A DNA stretch of 64,000 nucleotides from Anaeramoeba flamelloides (lineage: Eukaryota > Metamonada > Anaeramoebidae): positions 14,818,001-14,882,000 of the forward strand of contig JANTQA010000023.1 in assembly GCA_027625915.1 (NCBI GenBank). The letters run 5' to 3'. Of the stretch, positions 1-10,300 are shown piece after piece. Made by a program: the position numbers and the translations under genes. Each line of letters opens with the position of its first letter. The first letter of the stretch is position 1. The notes below the pieces were generated by a model. That model did not search any database and was not told the DNA's origin. It saw only the letters and a list, made by a program, of their open reading frames with translations.

Positions 1-744
1 GAATTCAAATTCTCATTTACAAAAACACAAAGATAAGAAAAGTTTCAAATTTTCTCAAAAAAAAATTCAAACTAAAAAAAAGTTTGAAAAGGATCCAATT
101 TCAAAAAAAAGTATCTGAAGGGAGTAGCCACGGTAAAGAAAAATTTTTCACTTTTTTGCAATTTTGAAGAGGATCAGAAAATAACATTTTTTACTCTGGT
201 TGTACCTCATTGATTTTTATTATTTAAAGTACTTCATTCATTAAATTTTTTAAATTTTTTTTTAAAAGTCTCAAAGAAATTGCCACAATAGAATGTTGAG
301 TTGAATTGCTTAAAATAGTGTTTTGAATGTTGAACGACTTATCTTTTATCCTTATCTCAACATTCTATTTTGGCATTTAATTTTAACATTTTTTCAATTT
401 TCATCATTTTTGAGATTTTTTTAATCCTGACAACATAAAGCAATTAGAAATATTTTTTTATTAGTGGCATTTGGGATTAATGGATTTTTTTTAAAAAGAA
501 CAACACTATTACAATTGAGAGAATCATAAAAGGAAACATAAATGGGACTTAAATAGCTAGAAGATTCCAAAAAAAAGAATAATTAAGTCAAATTATTACT
601 TGTTAGGATTTTAAAGAGTTGGGTTTAGTGGAATTGGAGAAGTAAATATGATTATATGTTATCAAAGTTTAAACCACAAAATAGCCATAAGTTTTATTCA
701 AAGAATCTGAAATTATCATCCCCAAAAAAAAAAAACTAAACCGC
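1..744. other. AT-rich stretch without recognised genes
   Basis: No coding region, RNA gene or recognisable transposon body is seen. The only structure is the inverted repeat at 281-375, listed separately. Composition is A/T homopolymer-rich like the other non-coding DNA here. Confidence 0.5.
281..375. repeat. Short inverted repeat (20-bp arms)
   Basis: The arm at 281-300 (TGCCACAATAGAATGTTGAG) is complementary to 356-375 with one mismatch, around a 55-nt loop. It could be a very short foldback element or an isolated hairpin. No other copy was noticed in the window. Confidence 0.5.
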
Positions 745-1277
745 ATTCCAAAAATTTGGACACATCTAAAATCAAAAATAGGGAAACCAAAACTCAATTT
801 ATGATATTTTTCCAAACGTAATATAAAATCACATTTAAATAACATAGTATTAATGGTTTTTTAAGTAATCATTTTCATCCAAATATAAGAAAACAATAAA
901 AAACAAAAAATCAAAACAAGTGTGTCCAGAATAAGGAAATGAGCTGAAATGAAAGAGTTTGTACAAAAAATATATTGGTTGATTTGTTAAAATTACACCA
1001 ACAATGGTTGATCGATCAAATGATAAGATACCATGCACCGGTTGTATGTGGATTTTTCAATTTAAGAAACTCAACTGTAACCATCTATCAACCATCTATA
1101 AAAAATTTTCAGATCTAACGAAACAGATTAAGTAACTTCAGAAATAGAAAATGAAAACAAAAACAAAAAAGACAAAAAATGAAATAGTTTGTTGAATTAA
1201 AATTACTTTCCAATTGGATGTAAATCATGTTATTGTTATTTTTCCAACTGTTTAAACTGTGCCCAAATTAATGGAAT
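745..1277 (+). mobile_element. MITE family T, copy 1 (TTTGGACACA ends)
   Basis: A non-coding element of about 530 bp. Its left end ATTCCAAAAATTTGGACAC is matched at the right by a near-complementary end (GTGCCCAAATTAATGGAAT). Related copies lie at 8601-9125, 37511-38021 and 59118-59560. Short ends of this kind suggest mobilisation by a Tc1/mariner-type transposase, but no transposase ORF is present. A second end-like motif (GTGTGTCC) lies internally near 920, so the element may be a smaller element grown by capture. It directly abuts the foldback element that follows. Confidence 0.75.
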
Positions 1278-1836
1278 TAAGGTTTACAATCCCTGAAACT
1301 GGAAAAAAGATTATCTTGTATTGGGTGTGTCAACTTGTTATTTTGGTTCTTAGCTAATCGATCCACAACTAAGTTTGGATCGTATAGGTGGTTGAAAAAG
1401 GCTATTTTTGACATTTTATTTTTTTTTTTTCCGAAATCCGAATTGATGAGTCTAAGATTAATTAATTGGAAGATATTTAATTAGTAATTGGGTTTTTTGT
1501 TTTCTATGTTGAAATTTTTATTTACGCTTTGTATTATTTGATGCTTGTAAAAAAAAATTTTTTTATTTACTCCTAATTCTGTAAAAGAAAAATGATAATT
1601 TCAATTGACAACCCAAAAATTAACACTTTCAATTCAATACCTTCCAATCAATTAATCTTAGACTCATCAATTCGGATTTCGGAAAAAAAAAAAATAAAAT
1701 GTCAAAAATAGCCTTTTTCAACCACCTATACGATCCAAACTTAGTTGTGGATCGATCAGCTAAGAACCAAAATAACAAGTTGACACACCCAATACAAGAT
1801 AATCTTTTTTCCATTTTCAGGGATTGTAAACCTTAA
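1277..1836. mobile_element. TTAA-flanked foldback element with ~190-bp arms
   Basis: The sequence from 1281 to about 1478 is repeated in inverted orientation at about 1637-1832, with very few differences and a spacer of about 150 bp. The element starts GGTTTACAATCCCTGAAA and ends with its complement; TTAA sits outside each end (1277-1280 and 1833-1836), as expected for a TTAA-specific transposase such as the piggyBac type. There is no transposase. The open frame in the right arm (1629-1814, - strand) is a by-product of the repeat. High arm identity suggests recent insertion or arm homogenisation. Confidence 0.75.
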
Positions 1837-2047
1837 GTTTATTTTAATAAAAAAATAAAAAAAAAAAAAAAACTATTTTATCAATATAATCTCTTTTTTT
1901 TAATTGTTGAACATTACTAAAAAAAAAATATCAAATAATTTTTTTAAAAAAATTTTTAGAGAATCTACGATCACACGCCACTAAAATAAAATGTTCTTAT
2001 CTCATCTCTCTCAAATTTTTATCATGCCTTATGGTGTAACTACTCCC

Positions 2048-2236
2048 TTAAGGGACTAGTCTCTATTAATTTTTTTTTTGACCAATAACTAAATAAGGAA
2101 TCCTTATCTTGAAATATGTTTAAAATTGAAAATTGACAGGTTTTTTCAATGTTAGAACTTTTAGTTCTTGTTTTTTTAAAATTTTACAATTCTAGTCAAA
2201 AAAAGTGATTTTTAAAAATTTATTTAAGGGGGTAAG
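2048..2236 (+). mobile_element. Partial element, TTAA-GGGACTAG end family
   Basis: Begins TTAA then GGGACTAGTCTCTATTAA. The whole stretch is the reverse complement of 52925-53103 with few differences. Only one terminus is recognised, so this copy is truncated or its other end has decayed. Neighbouring bases 1837-2047 and 2237-2459 hold nothing recognisable. Confidence 0.6.
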
Positions 2237-2459
2237 TACATTTTTCATTTTTTGAGTGCCACCATTTATGTGAAACCCAATTCTTAAAATCATTTCTTTA
2301 GCCAAATAAATTAACATTTTAAGAACTACTAGAGTGCGAATATATCCTCGTATAAAATATTTTCAGACCAATAAAAAAACGAAATTCAAAAAAATGAAAA
2401 AATTGATTAAGAAAAAATAAATACAAAATCATTTATTTCTTGATCTTATCTATAAAATT

Positions 2460-3436
2460 TGGCGCATTTACTTATTCTTAATTTGGTTTTATTTTTTATT
2501 CTTTATGAAAATAATTTTATTTGGAAAATTTTTGCGAAACAAATTTCTTTTTATTTCTAAAGAATAACCAAAATGAATTTAAAAATGCTATTTTCGTTTA
2601 ATTCATCTAATTCTAGTTTTAAACAGAAAAATAGCATACTTTACAAATTCTTCTTGAGAAATAAGGGTTTATTGGACAAATTTGTTTGATTTGATAATTA
2701 TTTATTTTCCATTAAATTGGAAAACTCAAAATAATTCTGAATCTGGTTGAAATTTTTTCTTGAATTTTACTTTTATTCGGATTTGAATATTTCGTAATTG
2801 TTTTTTGATTCCGAGAATTCAATTTCTTTATTTTAATTTTTGAAATATTATTCTTTGTTTTGGCTTTGTTTGATAAAAATATTTAAAACTAGAATTTTGA
2901 AAGTTAATTTGTAACAAAGTGTTTTGAAAAATAATAATAAATGGCAATGGGGCGAGAAATTCAAGGTAATAAATTATTTGTTGGGATTCCTACAAACTCA
3001 GAAGATAAAATCAATCTTCGAAAATAGGCTTTTATCGAATATTTTTTTTTTCATTTTTGATTTCAACAAATTTATTTGGAATTATGATCTTTTGTGTTGG
3101 TTTTCTAAAAGAAAAGATTTGTTTCAAATACACACCTCTTCAGGTCTATTTTTTTAGTTTATTGTTTGATTAATTTCAATAGTTCGTATAAACATATCTC
3201 TAGATCCAAAACCAAATCTAATAAAACCAAAAATTTAATCAAAAAAAAATGTTCATACAATCGAAAAATGAAAGATTCAACTCTGAATTACTTTTGGTTC
3301 ACTTTCTTTTCACCAATAGACCAACGAATGGAATTTTGGTTTCAAAGTTTCAATATCTGGTGGTACTCAAAAAATATTTTTTCAGTAAGGTTCACACAAT
3401 ATAAATTTTTCAAAATGGTAAAATGTACTTACTTCC
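2460..3436 (+). repeat. Long dispersed repeat W, copy 1
   Basis: About 1 kb that matches, in reverse complement, 11945-12885 along most of its length and 54330-54730 over its second half. Examples are shared strings near 2640-2850 and the CTTTTCACCAATAGA stretch near 3310. No terminal repeats were found and the small open frames at 2924-3157 and 3166-3447 are not conserved in the other copies, so it is probably a decayed non-coding transposon. It stops exactly where the hairpin array begins. Confidence 0.6.
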
Positions 3437-3438
3437 TG

Positions 3439-3644
3439 AAGAAATAAAAAGAAAATTTAGGAAATTTCGGTTTATTTCTTAAAATAAAAAAAACCTAGAC
3501 ACTTGTCGTTAGGTTTTCCAGAATTCAAAAGAATAGAGAAAAATCTTTTTTTTTTTTCTATTCTTTTAAATTCAAGAAAACTGCCGTTAGGTTTTTTTTA
3601 ATTTAAGAAAGAAAAAGAAAATTTAGGAAATTTTAGGTTTATTT
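3439..3644. repeat. Hairpin module array, left half (B-C-B)
   Basis: Three palindromic modules in a row: B core at 3439-3480 plus its outer right arm to 3498, C at 3512-3582, and a second B starting at 3588. The second B is split at 3644 by the LINE insertion 3645-5621 and resumes at 5622. Spacers carry the ACACTTGTCGTTAGG and CTGCCGTTAGG strings typical of these arrays. Confidence 0.8.
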
Positions 3645-5621
3645 TTTTTTTATTATTGAAGAAGTGTAAAATTACACTCTAATTGCCCTTATACTTAAAT
3701 TTCCTTTCAGAAATTTAAGCGTAAAATCATAGATTTCACGATTATTAACCAATGAAAATAATAATAAACTGTTATGGTTTAAAATTAATTCATAGAGGTT
3801 TTTTTCATTTAATTTATTCAGAAATATTAATCTATTATTTTCATAGGAAGGACATACCCACAAAAAATGATCAATATTTTCTATAACTTCCTTTTGTTTG
3901 TATTTTAAACATAAAGGACAAAATTTATTTGAATTTTTATTAATTACATAGTAATATCTGTTTAAGCAATTGGTAAATGTCCTAAATTTTAGGATTGTTG
4001 AGCTTGATGGATAGCTTAGATATTTTTGAGTTGTAAATAATGAATTTTGGTTTCTTAATATTGTGAAGTATTTTTTCACTTTCCAGCTCTTGGAATTCAA
4101 TAATTCATTATATGTGTATTTATAGATTTCCTTTTTTAATTCAATTATATCTTTTGAATTCCAGTTAATTTTATTGTTGGTTCGTTGATTAAATTTTTTT
4201 AATTTTTCTAAAAAAGGAAGAGATAAATTTTTTAATTTTTTTTTAAATTTGAATTTTTTTTTATTTACTGAAATTACCATATTTTCAATTTTAAATTCTG
4301 TTTTATAAATAAGAATTGGTGTATTTCTGTTTATTTTGCATATTTCAGTAATGGCTGTATTCATCCAAGAATTTAAATAATTTAAAGTTTTTATTTCATA
4401 ATTAAAAATTTCTAATCCATATGTTAATTGACTTAATATAAAAGATTTAAATAATCTGATTTTCAAATTATTATTGAGGGAATTGTTATTAAATAATTGT
4501 TTACAGTTATTAAATGTTTCTTTAGCTTTTTTTAAATTATAAACTATATGTGAAATTTTATCCAAATAGATACCCAAATATTTAATCTTTTTTAAATCTT
4601 TTGAAATAACTGTTTTTTCTTTATTTGGTTTCAATCCAAATTGAATTATAATTTCATAAATTGAATTTAATTTTTGATTTAAATGATGTTTATCTCCTTT
4701 TATAATTAAGATTAAATCATCTGCAAACATTTGACAATGGTCTGTTAAAGAGATTATTTTTAATAAAAGAAAATGTGAAATTAGAGCAAATAAAATAGGC
4801 GACAATGGGTCTCCATGAAATATACCTAGCCCTTCTCCTTGATAATATTTTATTAAAAAATTTTGAATAATTTTAACCAAAATAAATTTTTTTATTGTTT
4901 TTCTAATTATTTTAAAACTGATTGAATCAAAATATTTTGCTATATCAATCATAATAATATAAGTTTTATTATTTTCATTTTCATTATTTGATTTTATATT
5001 ATTATAAGTAAACAAGAAATTTAAAACTGCAATTCGAGTATCATATTGTTTTCGAAATCCAAACTGTGATTTGTGAATAAATTCCCAACAAGGTTCAATT
5101 AGTTTATATAACATTTTAAGAAATAATCTTGGTAAACTTTGATTAATTGAAATTGGTCGATAATTCAAAGCTACCCCCTCATTTCCTTTTTTATGTATAA
5201 ATAAAATTGATCTTTTTTTAATATATTCAATATTATTCTTATTAGGATTAAATAGCCAATTATTAAATATATTATGAATTGCAATTAAATATTTATCATA
5301 ATTTTTATTTTCAATTTGTTCAAGATTTGAAATTATTTCATTATTACAAATATATTTTAAATTCTCAATTTTTTGAAATCCTTTAACTGATTTATTTTTT
5401 AAATTTTTGATTGTGTTTTTAATATTTTCAATTGGAAAAAAAATTATCAATTTTAAAATTTTTTAAATTTTTAATTTTTAAATTTTTTATATAATTTAAA
5501 AATATTTTTACTTGGTTCAATTGAATTGTTTTTAATATAACCAAAATATTCATCAATCATGTTTTGATTATTTAAAATCATTTTCATTTTTTTAGACCTT
5601 ATATAATTAATTTTTTTCCAA
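3645..5621 (-). mobile_element. LINE copy L1, 5'-truncated, with target-site duplication
   Basis: A non-LTR retrotransposon copy, read on the - strand, with a long RT ORF (3672-5450) and a T/A-rich tail at its 3' end (TTATTATTG on the + strand, about 3645-3660). The 17-bp sequence AAATTTTAGGTTTATTT occurs at 3628-3644 and again at 5622-5638, a clear target-site duplication. Upstream of the RT ORF another open stretch encodes more LINE-like protein up to the truncation point; no endonuclease domain is present. Just inside the tail is a small hairpin (AGTGTAA/TTACACT, 3663-3678). This is the youngest LINE copy here. Confidence 0.88.
3672..5450 (-). CDS. LINE reverse transcriptase (ORF2-like)
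   Basis: 592 codons counted from a TTG; no ATG start is visible, and an in-frame stop lies just upstream. RT blocks in order: NYRPIS at 96-101, QFGFR at 129-133, motif A (MIDIAKYFD, Asp169 and Asp175), motif B GDPLSP at 213-218, motif C FADD at 242-245, then a thumb-like region. Near the C-terminus is a CCHC knuckle (Cys511, Cys514, His528, Cys533; CPLC..HFLWVC) of the kind found at the end of many LINE ORF2 proteins. In family terms it would copy LINE RNA at a nicked target. The APE- or REL-type endonuclease expected in a full ORF is missing because the copy is 5'-truncated, so it is unlikely to be autonomous. Confidence 0.9.
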   Translation of the reverse strand: MIIFFPIENIKNTIKNLKNKSVKGFQKIENLKYICNNEIISNLEQIENKNYDKYLIAIHNIFNNWLFNPNKNNIEYIKKRSILFIHKKGNEGVALNYRPISINQSLPRLFLKMLYKLIEPCWEFIHKSQFGFRKQYDTRIAVLNFLFTYNNIKSNNENENNKTYIIMIDIAKYFDSISFKIIRKTIKKFILVKIIQNFLIKYYQGEGLGIFHGDPLSPILFALISHFLLLKIISLTDHCQMFADDLILIIKGDKHHLNQKLNSIYEIIIQFGLKPNKEKTVISKDLKKIKYLGIYLDKISHIVYNLKKAKETFNNCKQLFNNNSLNNNLKIRLFKSFILSQLTYGLEIFNYEIKTLNYLNSWMNTAITEICKINRNTPILIYKTEFKIENMVISVNKKKFKFKKKLKNLSLPFLEKLKKFNQRTNNKINWNSKDIIELKKEIYKYTYNELLNSKSWKVKKYFTILRNQNSLFTTQKYLSYPSSSTILKFRTFTNCLNRYYYVINKNSNKFCPLCLKYKQKEVIENIDHFLWVCPSYENNRLIFLNKLNEKNLYELILNHNSLLLFSLVNNREIYDFTLKFLKGNLSIRAIRV

Positions 5622-5840
5622 AAATTTTAGGTTTATTTCTTAAAATAAAAAAAACCTAGACACCTACGGCACTTCACATTAGGTTTTTTTTAATTTTTGA
5701 AATAAAAAGAAAATCTTTGAAAATTTCCCTTTATTTCTTAAATTAAAAAAACGCAGTTGGGTTTTCCAGAATTCAAAAGAATAGAGTAAAATTTTTGATT
5801 TTTACTCAATTCTTCTAAATTCTGGAAAAACTGCACAACA
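5622..5840. repeat. Hairpin module array, right half (B-B-C)
   Basis: Continuation of the array split by L1. It holds the right half of the interrupted B (5622-5658), a further B at 5681-5752 and a C at 5761-5831 (GTTTTCCAGAATTC facing AATTCTGG). Spacers contain CACCTACGGCACTTCAC. At its right edge it joins LINE coding sequence of copy L2 at the same point in the ORF at which the array in LINE copy L3 (near 38650) joins its LINE. Confidence 0.8.
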
Positions 5841-6239
5841 AAAGATATTTAAAATGGAAGGGTTCAACTTCAATTTTAAAACTCCGAAATTTTACAAATT
5901 ACCTTAACAGGTATTCTTAGGTTATGAATAAAAATAAATCAAAATCTTGAGCCCTGAATTATGTAAAAAAATAAACAATTTAGAAATTCTTGAGTATTTA
6001 GACCATTTTCTATGGAATCGCCCAGCCTATGAAAATAATCACAAAATCTGGGTATCTGAATTAAAAAAAATCAATATATCTAATATATTAAATAATAATA
6101 ACATTTCTAATATTATAACAACAAAAGATTCAACGTGCTTATTAGTTTTAGTGGGTAATAAACTTATTTTTGAGTCCTTAATAAAATTCCTAAATTTTTA
6201 TTTAGGAATTTGGTGAAGTGCCTTCAAGTGCCGCAGAGT

Positions 6240-6646
6240 GCCCAGGTTTTCTTGAGGTTTTCTGTTTTATTTGTTAAGTGTTCTAGGTTTTTTTACTTTT
6301 TGAAATAAACAGAAAATTTAAGGAAATTTTAGGTTTATTTCAAAAAGTAAAAAAAACCTAACGAAAATCTATCGATTTTCCAAATAAACAGAAAAATCAA
6401 GAAAACCCGAGTGTGCTTTTCCAAAATTCAAAAGAATAGAGAAAAATCAAAGATTTTATTCAATTCTTTTAAATTCTGGAAAAGCTGACAGCGGTTTTTT
6501 TTTAATTCCTCAATTTAAAGGAAAATTTATTAAAATTTTCTGTTAATTTCTAAATATTGAAAAAAATCCTAACGATAGTTTTCCAGAATTCAAAAGAATA
6601 GAAAAAATCTATGATTTTACTCAATACTTTTGAATTTTGGAAAACT
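6240..6646. repeat. Hairpin module array A(B)-C-B-C in the L2 3' UTR
   Basis: The A left arm (6244-6272) and right arm (6381-6407) are separated by a complete B module at 6284-6360, so B sits in the loop of A. Then follow C (6416-6484), a B variant (6492-6570) and a second C (6578-6645). The leader has GTGCCTTCAAGTGCCGCAG. Arms within each module are nearly fully complementary. Confidence 0.82.
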
Positions 6647-6659
6647 TAACGACAAAAAA

Positions 6660-6678
6660 GAGGGGTTAATAACCCCTC
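6660..6678 (+). terminator. Terminal hairpin of the LINE 3' end
   Basis: A perfect 9-bp stem, GAGGGGTTA/TAACCCCTC, lies immediately before the A-rich tail of L2. Other copies have a different but equally paired hairpin at the same place: GAGGAAATTAATTTCCTC at 19964-19981 and AGTGTAA/TTACACT at 3663-3678. It is probably an RNA feature recognised by the LINE RT rather than a transcription terminator; the category is approximate. Confidence 0.5.
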
Positions 6679-6700
6679 CCTTAAATAATAAAAAAAAAAA

Positions 6701-7350
6701 AATAAAATACTTTTTTTAACGGAGAAAAATACAATAAAATCCAATTTCAATAAAAAAATTAGCAATATTACAAGGATACAAAGAATTTTTTCAACATTAA
6801 TATATAGTTATATTTTTTTACCCTTCTATTGGAAATTAAGTCACGATTAAACCACTTTGGAAAACTTATTTTTAAGATCAAAAAAGAAAAAAATATACCA
6901 CAATTTTTAACCCCTAAAAAATATCAGATAAAATTGTGAACAATAACTTTCATTATCTTGCATTTAATTTAGTAATGTCAATTAGCAAACAAACAAATTG
7001 GATTATTCTGAAGAATAAATTAATGACATATAACAATTTTGGATATTTAAATAGTTATATTAGAATTGAGTTTTTGCAAAGATATTTTACATCATATTTG
7101 TAACACTTTTTTGGAAATAACTTATATATTTGTCTAAATTAGTTATTTTTTACACAATAGAAAATTTAATAAAGCAAATAATTTTAAAAAATTATACTTT
7201 TTAAACACATAACTACTTTAACATTTTTTTAGGTCTAGTTGTTTAAAATTAAAATTCAACAAATCATTAAAACAAATTATTTTAATCTTGATTATTTTTT
7301 TAAAACTAATAAATTTCTGACTTTTTATTTAAAATAATTATTCTATTTAA
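6701..7350. repeat. Region upstream of the RhoGAP exon; old repeat at ~6890-7160
   Basis: No exon could be recognised. The part from about 6890 to 7160 resembles 46100-46420 (for example ATATCAGATAAAAT and CTTTTTTGGAAAT), so it is an old dispersed repeat. If this is intron, the 5' exons of the following gene lie further upstream or have been lost. Confidence 0.4.
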
Positions 7351-10300
7351 CATAAATCTAAATTGATTGATTATTTACAAAAAGGAACGTTAAGCCAAGA
7401 TTACAGTTTTGAAGAATTGGGTATTACAGACTTGAGTAAAGTTGAGTTTTTCTATAAAAAGGAAACAATTGCAACCCTGATTAAACAACCATTAGTTAAA
7501 AAAAAATCTAAAAAAAATGATTTACCAACAAATCCAATCTTTGGAAAACCATTATTTGAAGCATTAGGACGTGGAGATGAGATTCTTCAAATTCCCGTAA
7601 TCATGAATAAAGCAATTAGTTTTATTGAAAAGAATAAACGAATCGAATGTGAAGGTATTTATCGTATTCCTGGGAGTGTTAATAGAATTCAACAATTAAA
7701 AAAAGAATTTGATGAAAAAGATGCTGTTGACATTTCCAATGTTACAAAATCTGTACACGATGTTGCTGGTTTATTAAAATTATATTTAAGAGAATTGCCT
7801 GAACCCTTGTTGACATATGATTTTTATGAAATTTTTGTGGAAATTTTTTGTATACTTTTTAATTCTTTTCTTTTTTCTTCTTTAACTTTCTAATAATACG
7901 CTCGTTATAATTTGCTTAAAGATTTGATCACTCAGCCAAATTAAACAATTTTAATCAAAATTAAAATATAAAAGTAAGATTATCTAACTATAGCAAAACT
8001 ATGAGAAACACTTAGTATATATAAACATATATTAGAAATAAACAAAATTTATTTGATCATATTTATACAGCATACTGTTGCTCCAGCAATACTATGAAAA
8101 TTTATAAGAAATAGAAATTGATTTTTTATTATAAAAAATTATCCTGTCGGATAAAACGTAAAATGGTTCAGAAAGTTTATCATAAACCTTAAAATTTATA
8201 ATAGAAGAAAAAAATTATGTTGTCCATTTTTTGGTTTTGTCATTGATAAGCATATTCATAAAAAAAACTTACATTGATACAGATCTTCAATTTCCAAAAT
8301 TGGAAAAATAACAGGCTTAAATAATTTAAAAGTTATGATCGAAAATCACTACAAGTTTCTGGAGTTCCTGTAGTCTCTATGATTTCTGTGATTTCTTTTG
8401 ATTTCTATTCTTTTGAAATTCAATTTTTGTCTTTGTTTACAAAAAAATTAAAAAAATTTTCTTAATGATGTAAGAGAAATTGTAAAATTTATCTTATAAT
8501 ATAAGAAAAATTGAATTTTTTACTTAAGACCTTAGAGAAATTGAATTTTATATTTCATTAAACACAATTTTATAAGAACTAATCAATCTAAACTAAAATT
8601 CAAAATTTTTAATACAGCCAAAGCAGTTCAAAGAATCATAATAATATAATTTTCATTCAAATTGGAAATAATTTTGATTTTTGTAAAAATAGGAAAATCA
8701 TTTTTTCATCTTTTAGTTTTTTGTTTTCATTTTCATTTTTTTGAATTATGTAACCTGTTTCGTTCGATCAAAAAAATTTTCGACAAGTTAATATTATGTT
8801 AAAGTGGTGTTGTTCCAAATAGAAGAACTCAAATAAAATTAGTTGATGGTATCTTAGCATTTGATCGATCAACAATTGTTGAATAGAATTTAAAAAATTT
8901 ACCAATACATTTTTTATTCCGCTCGTTTCATTATTTTGGACACACCCTTTTATTATTTTTTCGTTTTATATTTTTTACTTATATTTGGATAAAAATGGTT
9001 ACTTATAAAAACATTAATACTGGGTAACTTAAATGTGGTTTTAATATTACGTTTGGAAAAATGCAATAAATTGTGGATTTTTTTTTGCCTATTTTTGATT
9101 TTGGGTGTGTCCAACTTTTTGGAATGGGGTTTAAATGAACAACTATCACCCAAATGAACATTTATGATTGCTATCAAACAAAAATAGATTAACCAAAAGT
9201 ATCTCGTCTATTATCTTTGGTGCTCTTAATTAAATACTAGCATTTATTTTTTTTTCTCTTTTTTTACCAATTGCTCATTATTAACTTTTTCTGAATCTAA
9301 TTTTTTTTTTTCTTTAAATTTTCTTTTTTAATAGCTTGATTTTTTCTTTTTTTCTTTTTGCCAAATGCCTCTTATAAACCTTTTTTAAATTTTTTTTTTT
9401 TTTTTATCATTTTTACTTTTCAATTTTTTTTGCTTTTTAAACCTAATAAAACTTGGGAGTGTTCTTTTAGTGAATAATCGTGAAATCTATGATTTTATTT
9501 TAAATTTATATTTGAGGAAATTTATGTAAAAGAGCATCTATAGTATAATTTACCCTTCTTTTGTAAAAATAATAATTGATATTATATTTTATGTACAAAT
9601 TTTTTATAAAAAAGACTCTTACATATGCAAATATTATCTTAAAAAAAATTATGAATAGAAAAACAAATGTATTCATAATTATTATTTCATAAGAAGAGAT
9701 TATGTTTATATAATAAAAACGTTTTTTTGTGATACTAATTATTCAATATTTTTAAAATACTTTTAATTTATAAATATCCTTCTATTAATAATTAAAATAG
9801 CTATTAATCAAATTTGGGTAAAAATGAAAAGATTAAAACATTTGTTGCATTGTTTACCAACAACAAATTATGAAACTGTTAAACTCCTTTCAAAACATAT
9901 GAAGAATGTTTCTCTCCATTCAAAAAAAAATCAAATGGGTATTGATAATTTAGCCGTTGTAATTGGACCAAATTTACTTAGATCGCCAGAAGATAGTTAT
10001 TCAGCAGTTGTTAATGATGCTAGTATCCAATATACCATTTGCAGATATATTTTCGAAGAATCTGATTATTTATTTTTTGTAAGTGATATCTTTTATCTGT
10101 GATATATATTTTTTTTTCAAATATTGTTGATAATAATTCCTTCCAAATAGTTGATCAAAGATCTATTTTGAATTTTTTATTGACATAATAATATTTCCTG
10201 TTACAAATTACATTAAAATACATTAAATTTGGATTTTTCATTAGTTTAAAAACAATCGAAAAATCTCTAAATTCCACCTTTTTCCAAATTAGTATTTTTA

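Larger units (their letters stand above)
5841..6700 (+). mobile_element. LINE copy L2: C-terminal remnant plus complete 3' UTR
   Basis: Contains the end of the RT ORF. Residues like LEYLDHFLWNRPAYENN (5947-6216) match L1 around its CCHC knuckle, but the frame is broken upstream and key cysteines are changed. After the ORF comes a 3' UTR made of hairpin modules (6240-6646), then the terminal palindrome at 6660-6678 and an A-rich TAA-containing tail (about 6680-6700). It gives the clearest view of this LINE family's 3' end. Confidence 0.8.

Noticed and set aside
2924-3447. Two consecutive + strand open frames of 77 and 93 codons
   Set aside because: They lie in dispersed repeat W, and the other copies do not keep the frames open.
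6240-6646. CRISPR-like or satellite array
   Set aside because: Units are palindromic modules of three unlike types with variable order and nesting. There are no regular direct repeats with unique spacers and no cas genes.
6733-6795. Short frame reading LAILQGYKEFFQH, suggestive of a BAR-domain exon of the RhoGAP gene
   Set aside because: No usable donor follows before a stop and the match is too short. It could be chance.
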